Part shown: positions 1 to 11,129 of the stretch, piece after piece | Layout: the number at the start of each line of letters is the position of its first letter | How positions within the stretch are numbered: position 1 is the stretch's first letter | Assembly (NCBI GenBank): GCA_029465975.1 | Contig: CM055745.1 | Span: 3,999,091-4,063,090, forward strand | From: Dallia pectoralis | Taxonomy: Eukaryota; Chordata; Actinopteri; Esociformes; Umbridae | Direction: 5' to 3' | DNA: 64,000 nucleotides | The notes under the pieces: model-generated | The model's database searches: none | What the model was told of the DNA's origin: nothing | Seen by the model: only the letters and a program-made list of their open reading frames with translations | Position numbers and translations under genes: made by a program

Positions 1-93
1 TTAAGCCCAGCTCCTGTTTATCCTGCCGTAGGTAATGTTCAGGCGGATGTTTAGGTGTGGTAGTAAAAGGTGTCTTTGCGGTTGTTTGCACAG

Positions 94-3021
94 CACTGTC
101 GTGAGCGTCCGCGGTCCATGGTGGTGATTGAGGTGTTCACACCTGTGGTTCAGAGGATTCTCAAACACAATATGGTGAGCTGACCGATCCTACTCCTTCC
201 ATGTCAGAGGTCACTCTCGGTGTGTTAAGGTTTTCTACAGTAATGTATTCTGTTCTACTGTTTGTATTTCTCTCTCTCTCCCTCTCGCTCTCTCTCTCTG
301 TTCTGATGTTTGTCTCTCTCTCTCTGTTCTAGTGTTTGTGTATGTCTCTCTCTGGTTCTTTCTACCATCTTAATGTTTATGCCTCTCTCTTAATCTCCAT
401 CCTCATGTTCACATCTTTGTCTCTCTCTCTCTCTCTCTCTGTGTTCCTCACAGGACTTTGGGAAGTGCCCCAGACTGCGTCTCTTCACTCAGGAGTACAT
501 ATTGGCATTAAATGAGCTGAACGCAGGGATGGAGGTTGTCAAGAAATTCGTTCACAGGTGAGTCAGCGACAGCGGGGTATTCTTTCCGATCTCCTTCGCC
601 AGAGTTCAGGCCCTAATTATTCCCAGTCTTCTCCCAGGTCCACAGACTGTGCGGTGTGTTAATTGAGTGTGTGTATTTCAGCATGCACGGTCCTACAGGC
701 CAGTGTCCTCACCCCCGCGTGCTGCCTAACCTGGTGGCTGTGTGCCTGGCTGCCATCTACTCCTGCTACGAAGAGTTCATTAACAGGTGAGTGACGTCAT
801 GATACCGTCCCTCTAGTGTAAACCAACACAAATCGACTAGACTCGGGCCCGCTCAAGCTCCCTGGTTGGCTTTGGCTACCCCCGGCGTGAACGTTTTAAA
901 TTGGATGTTTACATGAGTAATCAGCTGTATAATTGGTTGTCATTACATCATCACCTCGAAACACTATCTTGTCGGCCCCCGTCGGGAGAAATGTTAAAAG
1001 ATTTCCGTGACATTGCCACCCTAGAGAAACATCGCCTCGGATACGTGATTCTCCCGCCGCTCTCTCTCGGAACGGTCATAACAGAGGGTAGGAAGTGCAT
1101 AGGCCGTTTATATGTTGTTTGTTCCTTAGCTCATGGCTTCGTTCTGGGACCCCTGCCGGTACCAACATGGCAATCCTCTACCTACTGCAGATTTAACCAG
1201 TTTAACACGTAGAATCGTTTTGCCCTGTCAGTATAGATAAGCCAGAGAGCATGGCGGAGAAGCCAAAAGGATGCGGCCGACATGAACAAAAGCAGCAACG
1301 ACTAGAGTTTGTAGGCTAACGGACGCTAGCTAGCTAAGTGCACAAACACTTGCACACAACACTGAATGCTCCTCCGAGTGAGGTAACAGCTGACTAACTA
1401 GCAATGACATTGTCTCTGATGCAGTTAGCCTGTGTTAGCGGCCTACAGCTAGTGCAGTGTTTAGCTAGCTAGCGCAGTGCATATTGCATATTTTAGAACA
1501 GAAATATGCAACATACAATTTTCTGAGTTGTAGGTTATTAAAGGCAGACCGTCGATAAAATTTGATCCACATTTCAGATAACTAAGCATTTTTATTAGTG
1601 AAAGGATATGAAATATGGGACTAACACTTGCATGTTGCATATTTTTGTTGTAGCATAGTTTGCATACGGTTATTTCATTGTCGATTGATTACGCCGATGG
1701 AAGAGGACAAAGCTAAACTGAAGATATTCTTTAAATGCTAATGTGTCTTAAATAACTTGTAAAGCATTAAACTAATTTCAGAAATACATGAGTGCACCGC
1801 ATCCCTGACTAACTCAAATCCTCATCAGAGGATACTAACGTGCCAGTTAATTTAATCCCTTACCGCATAGTGTACCTTTAGTTGTTTTTTCGTGCTTAAT
1901 TTCACTATCAATATTCTTCTTGTTCTCGCCTTCCCTCCGCAGTCGGGACAACTCCCCCAGCCTCAAGGAGATCCGGAACGGTTGCCAGCAACAGAACGAG
2001 CGCAAACCACCCCTCCCGCTTCGCCTGCTACGCCCGGAGCCCCCCGCGCCTCCGCCCGCCACCCTGCTCGCCCTCTCCCCCGCTTCCTCTATTCCCCTCT
2101 CTCCTCCACCCGTCCTGCCTCTCTCCCCGCCCCCCTCCATCGTCAACTCCAGCGAGATCCTGGTGGAGTTGGAGCGCAACAACAACACTGCCAACGCCAG
2201 ACGAAAAGGCCCAGGTGGAGGCGACAGCGAGCCCAACCTGATTGACTGTCTGCTGGTCAGTCCTGCTCTGAACGCCCTGTCAATCCAGTTGCCCGCCCAA
2301 GCTGACCGGGTGCTGGGCTGCTTCGCACTCATTCTCAAGATGCTGTGAGTTTTAACCGGCAGAACCCTCTGCCAAATCGCCTGCGTCTGTCTCTCTCTGT
2401 GTGTGTGTGTGTCTCTCTCTCTCTGTGTGTGTGTGTGTGTAATGTGTAAACAAGGGTTTATTTGAGGTTCTGTCTGTGTGGGCCGTGCTGAGCAGCTGGA
2501 CACAGCTGCAGTCTCTAATGTCCGACTGGAGGATTCAGAGGGCGTGTTTCTTGTTGCTTCTGAGAGGATGGATGACATGGGTGGGATGCTGTGTCGTTAG
2601 AAGGAAACCGTCTGAGGCTGTGTATTATGTGTGTGGAAGCAGTAGGGAGTGACCTGATTGGTGTGTTCTGTGTGTGTGTTCTGTGTGTGTGTTCTGTGTG
2701 TGTGTTTTGTGTGTGTGTTTTGTGTGTGTTCTGTGTGTGTGTGTGTTCTGTGTGTGTGTGTGTTTTGTGTGTGTGTTCTGTGTGTGTTCTGTGTGTGTGT
2801 GTGTTCTGTGTGTGTGTGTGTTTTGTGTGTGTGTTTTGTGTGTGTTCTGTGTGTGTGTGTTCTTGAATGCCGCAGACGCAGTCCGATCCTCCGCTGGTTT
2901 TTTATTTGTCTGTGGCTCTGTCACTCACTCTCTCTTTGTCTGCCCAACCATTCAGGTCCGACTATGATGACTGGAGACCCGCCCTGGCCAGCCTGCTCCA
3001 GCCAATCCCCTTCCCTAAAGA
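94..3021 (+). CDS. cmip: CMIP (C-Maf-inducing protein), five internal exons, gene incomplete at both ends
   Basis: Exons read in order at 94-174, 454-557, 682-786, 1943-2344 and 2956-3021, each bounded by AG and GT with matching phases. They encode the middle of CMIP: HCRERPRSMVVIEVFTPVVQ, then DFGKCPRLRLFTQEYILALN, then MHGPTGQCPHPRVLPNLVAV, a proline-rich segment, and SDYDDWRPALASLLQPIPFP. As I recall human CMIP (773 aa; N-terminal PH domain, C-terminal leucine-rich repeats), this lies between those domains, and the first three exons are nearly identical to it. The 402-bp exon diverges most, with a fish-specific proline/serine-rich insert before a conserved DSEPNLIDCL block. The N-terminal PH exons lie before the window. 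The last ~330 codons, including the leucine-rich repeats, are not visible and should follow 3021. CMIP is a cytoplasmic adaptor implicated in T-cell signalling; that role is family knowledge. Confidence 0.93.
262..441. repeat. CT-rich simple repeat in a CMIP intron
   Basis: The plus strand is almost all pyrimidine, with runs of TCTCTC broken by short TGTTCT words. It sits directly before the acceptor of the 454-557 exon and may supply its polypyrimidine tract. Confidence 0.85.
787..1942. other. CMIP intron, no further feature seen
   Basis: This 1.16-kb intron separates the exon ending EEFINS from the exon starting RDNSPSLKE. I found no open exon-like segment, RNA gene or tandem array in it; the short open frame near 901-1212 has no recognisable protein character. 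Confidence 0.6.
2661..2863. repeat. TGTGTGTTCTG compound microsatellite in a CMIP intron
   Basis: Short GT runs are separated by TTCT or TTTT, about 200 bp long, in the intron before the 2956-3021 exon. The valine/cysteine-rich open frames across it are repeat artefacts. Confidence 0.9.
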
Positions 3022-3345
3022 GTGGGTATAACACCCCCCCCCCACCTCGTATGTCCGTCACACCCCTTTCATTTTCCAGTCGTCCTCCCCCAAGCCTTTG
3101 GGTCGGGGGGGCCGTAGCCTCTGAGGTGTGGGCCCCTGGGAGTAGTGTTGACGTAGGTGCTCTGCTACTGGGGCCCTGTGGGGCTGAGGTTGGGGAGGGG
3201 CCAAATCCCGGGTCGCTGCTGTAATTGGCTCCTCAGCTCGGTCCCTGTTTACCAGACACCTGTGAAGGGCTGTTGTTCTTGCCCGTTGCACACCTCCACA
3301 TTCAGACGTCATTAGGAAGGACAACAACACTCTAGCACAACTCCC

Positions 3346-3500
3346 AGAGTGAACAACTCGGACTCACATACACACCAGCTCCAATAAGATCGCACTCCCA
3401 GAGTGAACGACTCAGACTCACATGCACACCAGCTCCAATAAGATCGCCCTACCAGAGTGAATGACTCAGACTCACATACACACCAGCTCCAATAAGATCG
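3346..3500. repeat. 54-bp minisatellite running into the assembly gap
   Basis: Nearly three copies of a 54-bp unit beginning AGAGTGAA and carrying ACACCAGCTCCAATAAGATC start at 3346. The last copy is cut by the run of N. The gap therefore probably marks a longer array of this unit. Confidence 0.9.
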
Positions 3501-4000
3501 NNNNNNNNNNNNNNNNNNNNNNNNNNNNNNNNNNNNNNNNNNNNNNNNNNNNNNNNNNNNNNNNNNNNNNNNNNNNNNNNNNNNNNNNNNNNNNNNNNNN
3601 NNNNNNNNNNNNNNNNNNNNNNNNNNNNNNNNNNNNNNNNNNNNNNNNNNNNNNNNNNNNNNNNNNNNNNNNNNNNNNNNNNNNNNNNNNNNNNNNNNNN
3701 NNNNNNNNNNNNNNNNNNNNNNNNNNNNNNNNNNNNNNNNNNNNNNNNNNNNNNNNNNNNNNNNNNNNNNNNNNNNNNNNNNNNNNNNNNNNNNNNNNNN
3801 NNNNNNNNNNNNNNNNNNNNNNNNNNNNNNNNNNNNNNNNNNNNNNNNNNNNNNNNNNNNNNNNNNNNNNNNNNNNNNNNNNNNNNNNNNNNNNNNNNNN
3901 NNNNNNNNNNNNNNNNNNNNNNNNNNNNNNNNNNNNNNNNNNNNNNNNNNNNNNNNNNNNNNNNNNNNNNNNNNNNNNNNNNNNNNNNNNNNNNNNNNNN
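3501..4000. other. Assembly gap of exactly 500 N
   Basis: The run is exactly 500 N, so it is most likely a placeholder of unknown true length. It falls where the remaining CMIP exons are expected. Confidence 0.98.
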
Positions 4001-6060
4001 GATGTCAGAAGTGACCGGTTCTGTAAAAGCGACAGCCAGTATCCAACGGCCCTGTTATAAATGGGCCCTTTAGCCTCCGAAATACTAGAATGAGACCTGT
4101 TCTGGATTTCGAGGCAAGTTGGTGGTTTGGTTGTGTTGTTGGCCGTACCACTGTTTTCTAAACAAGGCGATTTCCGTTTACTTTGCTGTTTTCATGTGTT
4201 TGCTGCTCGAACTTCACGACAGGAAAACTAATGCGTCAACCGTCGGCACGGTTTGAAGCCGTTTCGTTGCGTGGACTCCTGTGGGCTTATCGTAAATTCA
4301 CAGAAGCACATTTCTCTATATAATCGCTCCCATAGACCGTGTGTGTGTGTGTGTGCGTGTGTGTTTTGAAGAACTGTTTCAGAGGATCCCCTCGGTTGTA
4401 ACAGGACTTGATATGGAATACGATCGTCGAAATACATTTGAGATCTGAACAAACTATGAAGAAGCCCACTTAACAGTCAGGAACATTTTGCCGTATTTAT
4501 ACAGAGGGCCGTGATGTTACCGTATTCGGGTATGTAAATCATGTACACACACACGCAGACAACAGAAGACTGTCCTCTGAGTGACGGGTCCTCTTGTCTC
4601 TTCGGATGTAGGTGGCTTAATTCCATTGGTCCGTTCTCTATAACCCACAGGGGGCCTGTCCAATACAATCACACCATTATTCTGTCTGCCCTGGTTCCAT
4701 CCACTTACCCCGACTACTCTAGATTTTGGTTTGCTTCTGGCAGAACATACCGGACACAGTTGTACCCGGTTAACTGGAGTGCTGTGATGTCGCCGGCACT
4801 ACATGTCATTGTAAACAGGGCCTGTCTGGTCTGGCTTAGAACCTCGTGATGTCACATCCTGTGTAATGTATATACAAGTGTATATAATGTCGTGTCCCTC
4901 GGCCGGTTCCCCTCTGCTCTGTTCGTCTTCCTGTTAAGGGAGACCGTTGCCTTCGTCATCAGGATGTGTGCATGTGGTCATTACTTAATTCTCCCACCAG
5001 GTGCACTGTAATCTGTCATGGTTATTGTTGATATGTTTTCTTTTTCTTTCTGCTGTTCATTCGAGTTGATCACTTTAACCGAGAGCTTGTCGCCTGTTTA
5101 TTTTTGCGTGTACATGTGGCGTCCTGTGCCACAGCAGTGCAGCTTTTTTTTTTTTTTTTTTTTTACAAATTTGCAAAAAGGGTCCGATCACTAGCTCAAG
5201 CGTCGCCCGTCGTCCACGGGTCGCCACGTTGACCGGATCGGAGCACAATCCCACCCAGCGTCTGCGTGTCACACAGCAGCGACCGAATCAATTATTCAAT
5301 TGCAATTATTGAAACGTTATTGAAGCATCATCTTGTGCGCACAGAATACTGTGGAACGATATAAATGTAGTTTGTCGACCGGTTTCTGCACTATTCGTGC
5401 GCTGGTGAGATTCAAGTCTGTGGGTTTCTTCTCTGGGTTTTTTTTGTAACTGTTGATAGCACGCACCCCCGGAACACGCTAGTAACGTGGGGGAGGAGGT
5501 CGGCGTGACCTGAGGAGTTGTTTTGTAGTCCGGGTGTTCTTCTGGTTTTGAAGATTTCCGATGTACATTTGCAGCCGGCTAAGGAGAGAAACCTTGCCGG
5601 GCGGGAGTGTGGATGGCTTTATTACTGTAGAGGAAACGATGTGATAAACGTCCACCCGCGTGTTCTCTCTATCCTGTGGAGCTCACTGTGCTTCGCTCGG
5701 GTTTCTGTCTCATTTGTCTCTGCCGAGAGATGACCTGTTGCTTTTTCCTGTTGACTATGTAAAGATTTTTATAATTCGAATTGTGTAATTGGGCCTTGAG
5801 TCTTAATGTGGACGACGGCAGGGTCTCTGCTGATGTGCCCCCACCGGCGCAGTCATGGACATAAACAAGATTTCCCATAATTCCTGTAATTTTCTGCAGC
5901 TTGAAAAGGCTGTCCTCATTTCCTGTTGTGTGCGTTCTCTGCTTCTCCAGCTGAGCTACTGCTACTGCTCTGTGGCTGTTCCAATGAAAATACCTTCTAC
6001 AGGAAAATAAGAACTATGATGTGAAATAATTTCAATCAAAATAAACTGTCTGTGACGATG
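4001..6060 (+). other. Probable CMIP 3' untranslated region
   Basis: Between the gap and the PLCG2 3' end there is about 2 kb with no exon-like frame, apart from a poly-T run near 5144-5164. It ends at an AATAAA on the plus strand (6040-6045). Human CMIP has a long 3' UTR as I recall, so the simplest reading is that the coding part is lost in the gap and this is the terminal UTR. This is an inference from position. Confidence 0.5.
6040..6045 (+). terminator. Candidate poly(A) signal for CMIP
   Basis: AATAAA on the plus strand, about 2 kb after the gap and just before the convergent PLCG2 gene. A second plus-strand AATAAA lies at 6142-6147. Confidence 0.45.
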
Positions 6061-6163
6061 TTTAAAATGTGAGTGCTGCCTGGTTATTTCTAGGTCCCCC
6101 CCCGCTCAGGGTCAATGCCATCAGATATGTAAAACTCGTCAAATAAACACAGGCAGAGGTATA

Positions 6164-6169
6164 TTTATT
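6164..6169 (-). terminator. Candidate poly(A) signal for PLCG2
   Basis: TTTATT on the plus strand reads AATAAA on the minus strand, about 375 bp beyond the PLCG2 stop codon (6543-6545). The implied 3' ends of CMIP and PLCG2 are only about 100 bp apart, a tail-to-tail arrangement. Confidence 0.45.
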
Positions 6170-6542
6170 GAGATTTTTTTGTAAAGAAATCCAAACAGAT
6201 AATGAAAGATTCAGAGGATTACTGAAGCAAAATATCTGAAGCATTAAAATATGCAATTACCATTTCTATATCAGTAGTAAAAGAATACATTTGCTAAAGA
6301 AAACGAAATAAAAAATAATCCAGTAATGCTACTCGATGTCCCTGCATTTTGTAAAACTCTCAGAAAGGAAAATAACAGAAACGGTCAATCGCTATGCTGT
6401 TAGAGCATCTTCAGAAACCTCACAGGAAACCCTGCATGAATGAAAACAATAAACATTAGTAACACGATGTCCGCGATGCAATATCTGTGGAAAAGGGTGT
6501 GTTCTGGCTATCGGCTGGGACAGTCTGGCAGGAGGGAGGAAC

Positions 6543-7671
6543 TCAGGAATAGAATCGACTGTTGTTGATTTTCTTCTCCTTGATCCTGGGACAGAGCAGA
6601 AAACCAGGTATGAATCAGACTCCGTTAACACCATGGCATGTCATATATGTACGGAGCGTGAACACAGACGTACTTCTGTCGGCACGTGTCCTGGATCTTC
6701 TCTAACTGCATCTCATTGGTGCTGAACTCTCTCATGAGGTCATCCCGGACCTGCGTCGGGGCGGCCCGCTGGAGGTTGGCATGGGTGTCGTACAGAAGGA
6801 TCTGGTTGCTTAGCTCCGCCTGCCTGCTCCGCAGTTGGCTAGACGACGAGTAGAGCTCCTCCTCTGCTTTCTGAATTACAAACGGGTGCGCACGTCAACA
6901 CATGGAACGGCAACGACTCACCCCACCAGAGACGGTTTACAGTCAACATGCAGTGAGACTCTCACCTCCGACTCACCCCACCAGAGACGGTTTACGGTCA
7001 ACATGCAGTGAGACTCTCACCTCCGACTCACCCCACCAGAGACGGTTTACGGTCAACATGCAGTGAGACTCTCACCTCCGACTCACCCCACCAGAGACGG
7101 TTTACGGTCAAAATGCGGTGAGACACTCACCTCCACCTGCTGCATATCGATGTAGACGAGCAACGACGCCAGCTCTATGTTCTCATTGAAGCCATTCTTC
7201 AGAGGGACAGACCGATAGCCTGAGACATGGGACAGTGTGTGAGTGTCTCGCATAGCAGCTGCTAGACACGCGGCACATGTGTCCTGACTTACCTGAGCGG
7301 ATGCCCTTCACAGGGAACGTGGCCTGAGCCAGGAAGTTGGGGTCCGAGAACATGTCCTCCTCGTTCACCACAAAGCGCAGGAAGGTCAGTTCTGGCTCGT
7401 GGACCGGAAACATGACGGGCTCCGGGGGAGCCTTCCAGACTGGGTTCAGTCCGTTGTCACCTGGAATAAAGACGCGACCAGTACAAAACGCCATTTTAAT
7501 GAGCTAAAACGCTCTGCGGGTCGCATGTAATTGTATCCGCTCTCGTCGCCGATCCTTACGATAAACGATGGTTTTAAACTTGTTCTCCTCCGTGTCTCCT
7601 AGTAGCTCTGTCTCCACGAAGGGGCTGGCGATGCTACGGCCCGGTTTGGGGAGGTGTCTGGCAGCAATCAC
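6543..7671 (-). CDS. plcg2: PLCG2 exons 27-31: C2 domain and C-terminal tail
   Basis: The exons read VIAARHLPKPGRSIASPFVE, DNGLNPVWKAPPEPVMFPVH, FVVNEEDMFSDPNFLAQATF, GYRSVPLKNGFNENIELASL, LRSRQAELSNQILLYDTHAN and finally IKEKKINNSRFYS with TGA at 6543-6545. Human PLCG2 ends NSKFYS, so the C-terminus is complete and diagnostic. The last exon codes for only 14 codons. The intron before exon 30 carries a 55-bp repeat that duplicates the exon 29 donor. Confidence 0.95.
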
Positions 7672-10600
7672 CTGCAGGGGGCAGCGTAACACACTCACTG
7701 AAACACTGTAACCAGGGAAATGTCAGGGTGAAACGGAAATACTGCCAGATGACGATCGCAGTCTTACTCGGACAGTGAGGGTGAACCTGACTTTCGTCTT
7801 CTCTATCTGTGGATCGTAGCCGTCGTGGCGCATAATCTCCGGCTGCAGGACGTAGCCAGTACGTCCGTTCAGACTGAAGAGGGCGCTGTTGAGTTGAGTG
7901 TACTTATCTGAGGACGTAAACAAACATGATAATTTCTGTACAGGTGAACTCTACAGTTCCAGTTTATTCCACGGTCTTAATGACCTTTATGACAATATTG
8001 TAAAGAAAACAAGAATGACATTTTGCTAATATATATTAGGATCTTTGTAATAAGTTATATTGAAAATAGTAACATCAGTGACATTAAATGCAGGGTAGTA
8101 CATAATATTAGTATCACTGGTAATCTTCTTTGCATTAATATACGCTAAATATAATAAATAAAATGCCCACTGTCTAGAATATATTTTTATGTCAGCATAA
8201 CTCGACCTTTCCTTTACCTCACTGGTGGGACGAGACAATTTGCAGACCCCCATATTTTATCTACAAAACTTCTACATACATGTGAATACATATGTCGCAG
8301 TATGAAAGATGTGTTGTTAGAACATTAAAGAAAAGTCACACCTGTAACTGGTTATTCACAAGGTTGAAGTAGCAACAATGTCATTAAACTGTGAAACATC
8401 CCTTTAACCCACCTGCAGTCTGGAAGTTTAGCGCCACCATGTGGCAGCCGCAGGCCCACAGCGAGTACGGCTCATAGTTGGACGAGTCAACACGCTGGCC
8501 CTTTGGGTAGGTGCGGCTCAAAGCCTTACGGTTATACTTCAGAAACTCTGGGGTCTTGTTCTTGGCCGGGATCTTGTTTTCCACGAAGGAGCGGATTTCT
8601 TTGTAGTCATAGTTCCCTGTGGGGGGAATGGTGGAGACCAAAATAAGAGAATCTATCATGTCTCACCGTTCTGTAGCAGGGACATGCTGTATTGATAATA
8701 ACCCAGACTTGGTGCTTTTTAACTTGAAATCATACAGTTGGAACAGAATGTAAATAGATGAACGCCATCTGGTGGTCAGTAAAGGACCTGACAATCCTAC
8801 CAAAACGTTCCTTCTCCTTGCTGCGCGGCTGGCAGTATACCACCAGATCAGACATCTCCATAGCAACCTCTTCATTTCTTTCCACCTTCTCCTGCTCCTG
8901 GATCTGGAGAAAACATGACATCACAGGACACATGACATCACAGGACACATGACAGCGTTCTTTCAACATGACATAATAGGACATAAGCGAGTGTTCAATC
9001 AGCATGACATCACAGGACATAAACGAGTGTTCTATCAGCATGACATCACAGGACATAAACGAGTGTTTTATCAGCATGAGATCACAGGACATAAACAAGT
9101 GTTCTATCAGCATGACATCACAGGACATAAGCGAGTGTTCTATCAGCATGACATCACAGGACATATGCACGTGTTCTATCAGCATGACATCACAGGACAT
9201 ATGCACGTGTTCCATCAGCATGACATCACAGGACATATGCACGTGTTCTATCAGCATGACATCACAGGACATATGCACGTGTTCTATCAGCATGACATCA
9301 CATGACATATGCACGTGTTCTATCAGCATGACATCACAGGACATATGCACGTGTTCTATCAGCATGACATCACAGGACATAAGCGAGTGTTCCATCAGCA
9401 TGACATCACAGGACATATGCACGTGTTCTATCAGCATGACATCACAGGACATATGCACGTGTTCTATCAGCATGACATCACAGGACATATGCACGTGTTC
9501 TATCAGCATGACATCACAGGACATATGCACGTGTTCTATCAGCATGACATCACAGGACATAAGCACGTGTTCTATCAGCATGACATCACAGGACATATGC
9601 ACGTGTTCTATCAGCATGACATCACAGGACATAAGCGAGTGTTCCATCAGCATGACATCACAGGACATAAGCGAGTGTTCCATCAGCATGACATCACAGG
9701 ACATAAGCGAGTGTTCCATCAGCATGACATCACAGGACATATGCACGTGTTCCATCAGCATGACATCACAGGACATAAGCGAGTGTTCCATCAGCATGAC
9801 ATCAGAGGACATAAGCTAGTGTTCTATCAGCATGACATCACAGGACATAAGCGAGTGTTTTATCAGCATGACATCACAGGACATAAGCGAGTGTTCTATC
9901 AGCATGACATCACAGGGCCTCTTCAAGGTGTTGCATATTGAATGATGAAACTAGCCTCTAACACCATGTTGTGCTTCTTGGTGATCTCTCTCTGGGTGAT
10001 GTCCCAGGCCACCTGGTACCAAGCAAACAGCTCTTCCAGGGACTCTGCTGCAAAGTCAAACACCATGCCACTGTGGTCCTCATTTATCTGCAGCGTCAAG
10101 ACGTGGGACCTCCCATTCTTCGCCGACCTCACTGAAGGAAGCGAGACAGTTAAATATTTATCATGCCCAGTAAACTGTGTACAGGACCAGAATACACGCT
10201 GTGTACACTCTGACAGTACATTTAGCGCGTGTCTGTCGTGGAGGTCTAAAGCGTTCGTCGTGTACTGTCGATACCGGGTGTGTTTTAAGCACAGCGGTGA
10301 CCTCGCTCTGAGGGAAGAGGAGGGGCTCTGACGTGCGGTGTGTTTATCATATACAACGACAGCATGTTTGATACGTACACTCTGTGTTTGAACAGTGTGG
10401 TGAATGGGTTCACAGAAACGATAGACTCACCCACATTACACTTGGAAATGTCCACGATTCCTTTGCACATATCGCCCAGAGGGTTGTTCTCCATGACCTA
10501 TGACGCGTAAACACACACGGGTAAACATACGGCACAACGCATCGACACGTTGCCAGGCCAACCGCACAAACACGCAAGTACAACTGTTAGGTCATGTGAT

Positions 10601-11090
10601 GAAGGCTGACCACTCCTCCTCCTCCTCCTGCTCCTACCTGATCTGTTGACTGGGCTCTGGAATGGTCGAACACTTCCTCTACATAATTTGCAGGGAAGAA
10701 CTGCTGCAGCTTCCCCCCGTAGTCCCCTTTCCACCTGTGGGGAGCAGGAAACAAGTGTTGTGTGTGTGTGTTTACAGGTTGTACTCTATGTGTGTGTGTG
10801 TGTTTACAGGTTGTACTCTACGTGTGTGTGTGTGTTTACAGGTTGTACTCTACGTGTGTGTGTGTGTTTTCAGGTTGTACTCTACGTGTGTGTGTGTGTT
10901 TACAGGTTGTACTCTACGTGTGTGTGTGTGTGTGTTTACAGGTTGTACTCTACGTGTGTGTGTGTGTGTGTGTTTACAGGTTGTACTCTACGTGTGTGTG
11001 TGTGTGTTTACAGGTTGTACTCTACGTGTGTGTGTGTGTGTGTTTACAGGTTGTACTCTACGTGTGTGTGTGTGTTTACAGGTTGTACTC

Positions 11091-11129
<39 letters not shown>

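Noticed and set aside
4001..4060. DVRSDRFCKSD after the gap as the end of CMIP, which in human ends DVRYTEAW
   Set aside because: Only three residues agree and the following residues differ; with the gap directly before, it cannot be supported as coding.
8730..9819. Frames on both strands with a regular 12-residue repeat
   Set aside because: They reflect the 36-bp unit; only the part over 8801-8903 (PLCG2 exon 24) is real coding sequence.
8911..9916. CRISPR-like array
   Set aside because: Repeats are contiguous without unique spacers, in a vertebrate intron, and no cas genes exist.
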